Of a stretch of 64,000 nt of DNA, positions 61,684-64,000 are shown piece after piece; position 1 is the first letter of the stretch, and each line of letters starts with the position of its first letter. Source of the DNA: Pseudomonas sp. JUb42 (GTDB taxonomy: Bacteria; Pseudomonadota; Gammaproteobacteria; Pseudomonadales; Pseudomonadaceae); NCBI RefSeq assembly GCF_024807945.1, contig NZ_JANUFD010000017.1, positions 62,001 through 126,000 on the forward strand, read 5' to 3'. The notes under the pieces are model-generated. The model worked only from the letters and a program-made list of their open reading frames with translations. It was not told the origin of the DNA and searched no databases. The translations under genes were made by a program, and so were the position numbers.

Positions 61684-62325
61684 TTACACCTTACGCTGCG
61701 GCGCCTTGTGCACCATGGTGTAGGCGTAGTCCACGCCCATGCCGTAAGCACCGCTGTGTTCACGCACCAGCGCCATGACATCGTTGTAGGTTTCCTTGTG
61801 CGCCCAGTCGCGCTGGAATTCGAGCAAGACCTGTTGCCAGGTCACGGGCACTGCACCGGCCTGAATCATGCGCTGTACAGACATGTCATGAGCCTCCTGA
61901 GTGGTGCCGCCCGAAGCGTCGGTGACGATGTACACCTCGTAACCTTCGGCGAGCGCTTCAAGGGCCGGGAAGTTCAGGCAGACCTCGGTCCACAGCGCCG
62001 CCATGATCAGTTTCTTGCGCCCGGTGGCCTTGACGGCCTCGACCAGCTTCTTGTCTTCCCAGGAGTTCATGGAAGTGCGTTCGATGGGCTGATGATCCGG
62101 GAACACGCTGAGCAGTTCTGGCCAGATATAGCCGCTGAAGCTCTCGGTCTCCACCGATGTCAGGATGGTCGGCACGTTAAAGATCTTCGCCGACTTGGCC
62201 AGGGCCACGGTGTTGTTCTTCAGGGTCTGGCGGTCGATGGACTGCACTCCGAAGGACATCTGTGGCTGATGATCGATCAGGATCAGGGCGGAGTTGGTCG
62301 GGTTCAGCAGTTCGCGAATAGACAT
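61684..62325 (-). CDS. Isochorismatase-family hydrolase, YcaC-like
   Basis: This 213-residue cysteine hydrolase has 'NSALILIDHQPQMSF' with the catalytic Asp, and the Cys nucleophile in 'AALWTEVCLNFPALEALAEGYEVYIVTDASGG' in adjoining parts. It resembles YcaC of E. coli and P. aeruginosa, whose substrate is unknown. The start at 62325 (MSIRELL) follows AAAGGAACT; a longer frame from 62412 is not supported. It is divergent from a LysR gene. Confidence 0.92.
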   Translation of the reverse strand: MSIRELLNPTNSALILIDHQPQMSFGVQSIDRQTLKNNTVALAKSAKIFNVPTILTSVETESFSGYIWPELLSVFPDHQPIERTSMNSWEDKKLVEAVKATGRKKLIMAALWTEVCLNFPALEALAEGYEVYIVTDASGGTTQEAHDMSVQRMIQAGAVPVTWQQVLLEFQRDWAHKETYNDVMALVREHSGAYGMGVDYAYTMVHKAPQRKV

Positions 62326-62445
62326 GTGGAGTTCCTTTTGACAGTCGGTCTTGAGTTGAATCATCGGGTTGGCTCGCTTCAGCGCTTGCTGTGCTTGCCG
62401 GCTTGGAAACAACTTTAGGGCCTCGCCATATTCGAAACAATTCCA

Positions 62446-62469
62446 TAGAATCGGGAATCATTGATTCTA
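62446..62469. promoter_or_regulatory. Perfect LysR-type palindrome in the YcaC/LysR divergent promoter
   Basis: TAGAATC (62446-62452) and GATTCTA (62463-62469) are perfect arms around ten bases. The site ends 14 bases before the LysR start and lies about 120 bases upstream of the hydrolase gene. Confidence 0.6.
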
Positions 62470-62483
62470 AAAAAGGGACAGTC

Positions 62484-63371
62484 ATGGATCGCATTGAATG
62501 CATGCGCGCCTTCGTCGCCACCGTGGGCGCCAATGGCTTTGCCGCCGCAGCCCGGGCCATGGGCCTGCCGCGCTCGAAAGTGAGCAAGCAGATCCAGGCC
62601 CTGGAAGAAGCCATCGGCGTGCAACTGCTGCAACGCACCACTCGCAGCCTGCATCTGACTGAAGCCGGGGTGGAATACTACGAAGCAGCACGGGAAGTCA
62701 TTGCTTCGGTTGACGAAGCCGAACAGCGTGCGCGCAATGGCGTCGGAGAGTTGCGCGGAGTGCTGCGAGTCAATGCGCCGATGTCTTTTGGCCTGCGGCG
62801 CCTGGGGCGGCTGATTCCGCTGTTTCATCAGCAGCATCCGAATATCGAGTTGCAACTGGTGCTCAGCGACCAGCAGGTCGATCCGGTGCGCGGCGGTTTC
62901 GACGTGACCATCCGTATCGCCAGCATGCCCGACTCGTCCCTGATCGCGCGCCTACTGGCCCCGGCGCCGCGGATCATGGTGGCGTCCCCGGCGTATCTGG
63001 AGCGCGCCGGTGTACCGCAATCACCCAGCGACCTTGCCCTGCACCAATGCCTGAACTACGGCTACCTGCAAAGCGGCGTCAGCCTGCAACTCAGCAATGG
63101 CAAGGAAACCCAGCGCGTCCACGTCAACGGCCCGCTGCACGCCAATAACGGCGACCTGCTGGCCCAGGCGGCAGAGGGCGGCATGGGCATTGCCCTGCTG
63201 CCGGACTTCATTGTCGAAGACGCCCTGGCAGCCGGGCGCCTGGTGCCGGTGCTGTGCGAATGGCAGGCGCCGCCGATCACCATCAATGCGGTTTATCCTT
63301 CGGCGCGCCGGGTGCCACAAAAAACCCGGGCCTTCATTGAATTTCTGGTTCAGTCGCTGTCTACGTCGTAG
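62484..63371 (+). CDS. LysR-family transcriptional regulator
   Basis: This 295-residue regulator has the helix-turn-helix 'FAAAARAMGLPRSKVSKQIQALEEAIG' and a CrgA-like sensor domain ('DQQVDPVRGGFDVTIRIASMPDSS'). The start at 62484 follows AAAGGGAC. It is divergent from the YcaC-like gene and probably controls it through the palindrome between them. Confidence 0.93.
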   Translation: MDRIECMRAFVATVGANGFAAAARAMGLPRSKVSKQIQALEEAIGVQLLQRTTRSLHLTEAGVEYYEAAREVIASVDEAEQRARNGVGELRGVLRVNAPMSFGLRRLGRLIPLFHQQHPNIELQLVLSDQQVDPVRGGFDVTIRIASMPDSSLIARLLAPAPRIMVASPAYLERAGVPQSPSDLALHQCLNYGYLQSGVSLQLSNGKETQRVHVNGPLHANNGDLLAQAAEGGMGIALLPDFIVEDALAAGRLVPVLCEWQAPPITINAVYPSARRVPQKTRAFIEFLVQSLSTS

Positions 63372-63391
63372 GGGATTTTGCCCCTCCTGCA

Positions 63392-63455
63392 GGAGCTGCC
63401 GAAGGCTGCGAACCGGGCTATCTGACGCACCGCCTTCGCAGCCTTCGGCAGCTCC
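63392..63455. repeat. REP-type inverted repeat, family E
   Basis: GGAGCTGCCGAAGGCTGCGA and its complement flank about 23 bases. This family occurs once in the window, between the LysR gene and the last gene. Confidence 0.8.
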
Positions 63456-63509
63456 AACAATTGGTAAACGCCACCCCGCCCCATCATCTGCCCTGGTAAA
63501 GGAATCCCT

Positions 63510-64000
63510 ATGCGCCGCGTTGTAGTATTGGCCCTGTTTTGCCTGCCCGCCCTCGCCTTCGCCGATTGCGAAGCGCAGATGCCCAAATGGGCCAAGACGC
63601 TGCACCCGGCCCTGACCTTCGATGCCGGGCACTCCATGTGCAAAGTGTCTCCGGCCGACGCCAGTCGCACCCTGGCAGCGTTGACCTTCGTCGAAGAAGG
63701 CGATGCCGACGGTGACGCCACCTACGGTCTGGAAGTACTCAGCGCCGACACCGCAAGCGGCGCCATCAAGAGTCATGTCTATCAAAGCGGCGCGATCAAC
63801 TCCGATGCCGTCCAGTTTCGCAGCCTGAGCCTGGACACCGCCCGCTACCAACTGGCGCCCGGCGTTCGCGCCTTTGGCGTGCGCATGGACTACACCGGTT
63901 CGTCCCGGGTCAACCCGTACGAGGCCACTGCGCTGAACCTGTACGTCGAGGAAGGTCAGAAAATCCGCAAGGTCCTCAACAATCTGAAGATCGACGAAAG
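63510..64000 (+). CDS. Periplasmic protein of unknown function, N-terminal part
   Basis: The frame opens at ATG 63510 after AAAGGAATCCCT and has no stop before the window ends, giving at least 163 residues. It has a signal peptide (MRRVVVLALFCLPALAFA, cleavage before DCEAQ). The mature part has two Cys residues ('DCEAQMPKW', 'SMCKVSP') and a beta-rich character ('RAFGVRMDYTGSSRVNPYEATALNLYVEEG'). I do not recognise it. Confidence 0.75.
   Translation, partial: MRRVVVLALFCLPALAFADCEAQMPKWAKTLHPALTFDAGHSMCKVSPADASRTLAALTFVEEGDADGDATYGLEVLSADTASGAIKSHVYQSGAINSDAVQFRSLSLDTARYQLAPGVRAFGVRMDYTGSSRVNPYEATALNLYVEEGQKIRKVLNNLKIDE

Noticed and set aside
1..64000. CRISPR arrays, tRNA or rRNA genes, prophage
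   Set aside because: Repeats are dispersed paired inverted repeats, not regularly spaced direct repeats; no tRNA cloverleaf, rRNA stretch or phage structural gene was recognised by eye.

Overview
The window reads as chromosomal DNA of a fluorescent-type Pseudomonas, probably of the P. fluorescens or P. putida lineages. The grounds are the high GC content, the Pseudomonas-type gene content (OprD porin, GADH gluconate dehydrogenase, AmpDh3 amidase, several methyl-accepting chemotaxis proteins and LysR regulators) and many paired inverted repeats of the 'GGGAGCGAATTCATTCGCGAA' kind between genes. This assignment is from sequence character and memory; no database was searched. I see no rRNA, tRNA, prophage, IS element or CRISPR array.

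Layout. 1-860 is the 3' end of a solute-binding protein. 1061-1565 holds a small DUF3077-like gene preceded by a multi-hairpin leader RNA. 2003-3735 carries an OprD porin and a small secreted protein. 3933-14560 is a complete C-P lyase cluster on the minus strand, in transcription order phnC-D-E-F-G-H-I-J-K-L-M-N-P. Its genes are mostly coupled by overlapping stop and start codons, and a REP-type hairpin sits between phnD and phnE. 14867-19585 holds a periplasmic esterase, a Cache-domain chemoreceptor and a Cache-GGDEF diguanylate cyclase. 19938-27112 is a minus-strand operon for D-Ala-D-Ala dipeptide use: an RpiR regulator, a DdpX/VanX-like dipeptidase and a five-gene oligopeptide ABC transporter. 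A perfect 20-bp palindrome lies in front of it.

27436-38512 holds poxB, another chemoreceptor, an AmpDh3-type amidase split by an in-frame stop codon, an isolated penicillin-binding protein 2, and the three-subunit membrane gluconate dehydrogenase. 38884-44310 is a redox block: LysR, DsbA-family protein, Old Yellow Enzyme, FAD monooxygenase, and the HxlR/qorB divergent pair. 44546-50131 is an amino-acid-type ABC transporter whose operon contains an argininosuccinate-lyase-family C-N lyase, with a divergent LysR gene. 50333-59738 is a mixture of regulators (LysR, MocR, AraC), an SDR, an unrecognised multi-spanning membrane protein, a LysE exporter and a sensor-less chemoreceptor coupled to an unknown partner. 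59898-64000 holds a soluble PAS-PAS chemoreceptor of BdlA type, a YcaC-like hydrolase divergent from a LysR gene, and a partial secreted protein.

The items I find most worth a second look are the transporter/lyase operon (possible import and cleavage of an N-substituted aspartate), the amidase with its internal stop, the chemoreceptor plus partner pair, the structured leader RNA at 1345-1565, the (CAC)11 tract abutting a LysR gene, and several strong palindromes in divergent promoters.
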